Positions 5,602 through 6,661 of a stretch of 6,661 nt of DNA are shown here, piece after piece (within the stretch, counting starts at the first letter, position 1; each line of letters begins with the position of its first letter). The stretch is from Brevundimonas sp. (GTDB lineage: Bacteria; Pseudomonadota; Alphaproteobacteria; Caulobacterales; Caulobacteraceae). A program made the translations under genes and the position numbers. The DNA lies in NCBI GenBank assembly GCA_024711185.1, contig JANJTI010000142.1:1-6661 (forward strand), written 5' to 3'. Below the pieces are notes generated by a model. It ran no database searches. It saw only the letters and a list, made by a program, of their open reading frames with translations, and was not told where the DNA came from.

Positions 5602-6661
5602 ATGACCGACACCACAGCTGCGCCGCCGTCACGGACCCAGGGTACAGGCCTCGCCTTCGCCTATGTGACCACCCTGTTTTTCGCCTGGGGCTTCGCCACC
5701 TCGCTGATCGATCCGCTGATCGCCGCCGTGCGCAAGGTGTTCGACCTGAGCACGGCCGAGGCCATGCTGACCGCCTCGGCGTGGTTCATCGCCTACGCCG
5801 TGGTGTCGGTGCCCGCCGCGGCCGTGCTGGGCAAGCTGGGCTACAGCCGGTCGATCATCTCGGCGCTCGCGGTCATGGTGCTGGGCTGCCTGATCGTGCC
5901 GGTGGCGACCATCGTCGACTGGTATCCAGGCGTGCTGCTGGCCCTCTTCATCATCGCCTCGGGCGTGACCCTGCTGCAGGTCGCGGCCAACCCGCTGGTG
6001 GCGGCGCTGGGCTCGCGCAAGACCTCGCACGCCCGCCTCAACTTCTCCCAGTTCTTCAACTCGCTGGGCACGACGGTCGGGCCGTGGCTGGGGTCGACCG
6101 TGCTGCTGACCGGCGGGGTGTTCGCCGCCGGCGCGGTGGTCACCGCCGCAAGCCGCGACGAGTCGCTGCGGAGCATCGACTTCGCCTTCCTCGCCCTCGG
6201 CGGCTTCTTCGCCGTGGTGGCCTTCTTCATCTTCACCGCCCGCAAGAAGATCAATGCGGCCGCGGCGGGGGCGGACGAGGGCGGCGGCGTGGCCTCGCCG
6301 CTCAAGGCCTTCGGTTCCAAGTGGGCCCTGTTCGGCGCCGCGGCGATCTTCATCTACGTCGGCTCGGAAGTGACCATCGGCGGCCTGCTGACCAACTTCC
6401 TGCACAGCCCGACCATCCTGAACATTCCGGAGGCCGACGCCGGTCGCATGGTCAGCCTGTACTGGGGCGGCGCCATGGTCGGCCGCTTCATCGGCGCCCT
6501 GCTGCTGACCCGGGTTCGCGCCGGCGTGCTGCTGACGGTGAACACGGTCGTCGCCGCCCTCCTGTGCCTGGTGGTCACCCAGACGACCGGCGAGACGGCC
6601 GCTTACGCCGCCATCGCCGTGGGCTTCTTCAACTCGATCATGTTCCCGACCATCTTCACCC
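5602..6661 (+). CDS. Sugar MFS symporter, FucP/GluP (glucose/galactose) family, C-terminus missing
   Basis: An inner-membrane proton-coupled sugar importer, 353 residues visible; the frame is open at the window end and the family is usually about 410-440 aa. ATG 5602 is preceded by GGGGAGA at 5592-5598. Family marks: FFAWGFATSLIDPLI in helix 1 (D37, at the place of the proton-coupling Asp46 of E. coli FucP), LLQVAANPLVAALG in helix 4 (124-137), RLNFSQFFNSLG at 145-156, a central loop with Arg/Lys (214-240) between the two six-helix halves, and YVGSEVTIGGLLTNFL at 252-267. FucP has Glu135 where Q126 stands here; Gln is, from memory, common in the GluP branch, favouring glucose or related hexoses over fucose. 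It lies 182 bp after the receptor on the same strand. A matching transporter (MalY) is described in the Caulobacter maltose locus, so maltose or glucose is the likely substrate, by inference. Confidence 0.9.
   Translation, partial: MTDTTAAPPSRTQGTGLAFAYVTTLFFAWGFATSLIDPLIAAVRKVFDLSTAEAMLTASAWFIAYAVVSVPAAAVLGKLGYSRSIISALAVMVLGCLIVPVATIVDWYPGVLLALFIIASGVTLLQVAANPLVAALGSRKTSHARLNFSQFFNSLGTTVGPWLGSTVLLTGGVFAAGAVVTAASRDESLRSIDFAFLALGGFFAVVAFFIFTARKKINAAAAGADEGGGVASPLKAFGSKWALFGAAAIFIYVGSEVTIGGLLTNFLHSPTILNIPEADAGRMVSLYWGGAMVGRFIGALLLTRVRAGVLLTVNTVVAALLCLVVTQTTGETAAYAAIAVGFFNSIMFPTIFT

Noticed and set aside
5629..6405. Minus-strand open frames of 258, 170 and 74 codons opposite the symporter
   Set aside because: His/Arg/Gly-rich shadow translations; the plus strand encodes a clear multi-helix transporter.

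Overview
The window is GC-rich (strong G/C bias at third codon positions). It reads as a sugar-utilisation locus of an alphaproteobacterium of the Caulobacter/Brevundimonas type. Three things point that way: a large TonB-dependent receptor of the Xanthomonas/Caulobacter kind, a promoter fitting the Caulobacter housekeeping consensus as I remember it, and a gene order that recalls the maltose/maltodextrin locus (malA region) of Caulobacter crescentus. The taxonomic call is inference from gene content and style, because no rRNA or marker gene is present.

Layout. On the minus strand, reading leftward from about 2436: a promoter, a secreted GH13 alpha-amylase (2351 to 543), and then, overlapping it by 4 nt, a GH13 alpha-glucosidase whose first 182 residues are visible before the window ends at base 1. 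On the plus strand: a TonB-dependent receptor (2642-5419), a 182-bp gap with three inverted repeats, and a FucP/GluP-type sugar MFS symporter (5602 to beyond 6661). The 290-bp gap between the two divergent arms (2352-2641) holds the control signals. These are a good minus-strand promoter whose -10 is covered by a palindrome, and two clusters of TTTGC repeats spaced 10-11 bp.

How the genes fit together (inference from families and arrangement). The TonB-dependent receptor would import malto-oligosaccharides across the outer membrane. The exported amylase would cut alpha-1,4-glucans outside the cell or in the periplasm. The alpha-glucosidase would release glucose from the shorter products, and the MFS protein would carry the resulting sugar across the inner membrane by proton symport. 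The regulator expected for such a locus (a LacI-family protein in Caulobacter) is not in the window.

I found no RNA genes, mobile elements, CRISPR arrays or signs of horizontal transfer. The coding content looks like a well-known type of system. The least explained parts are the repeat-rich divergent control region and the hairpins after the receptor gene.
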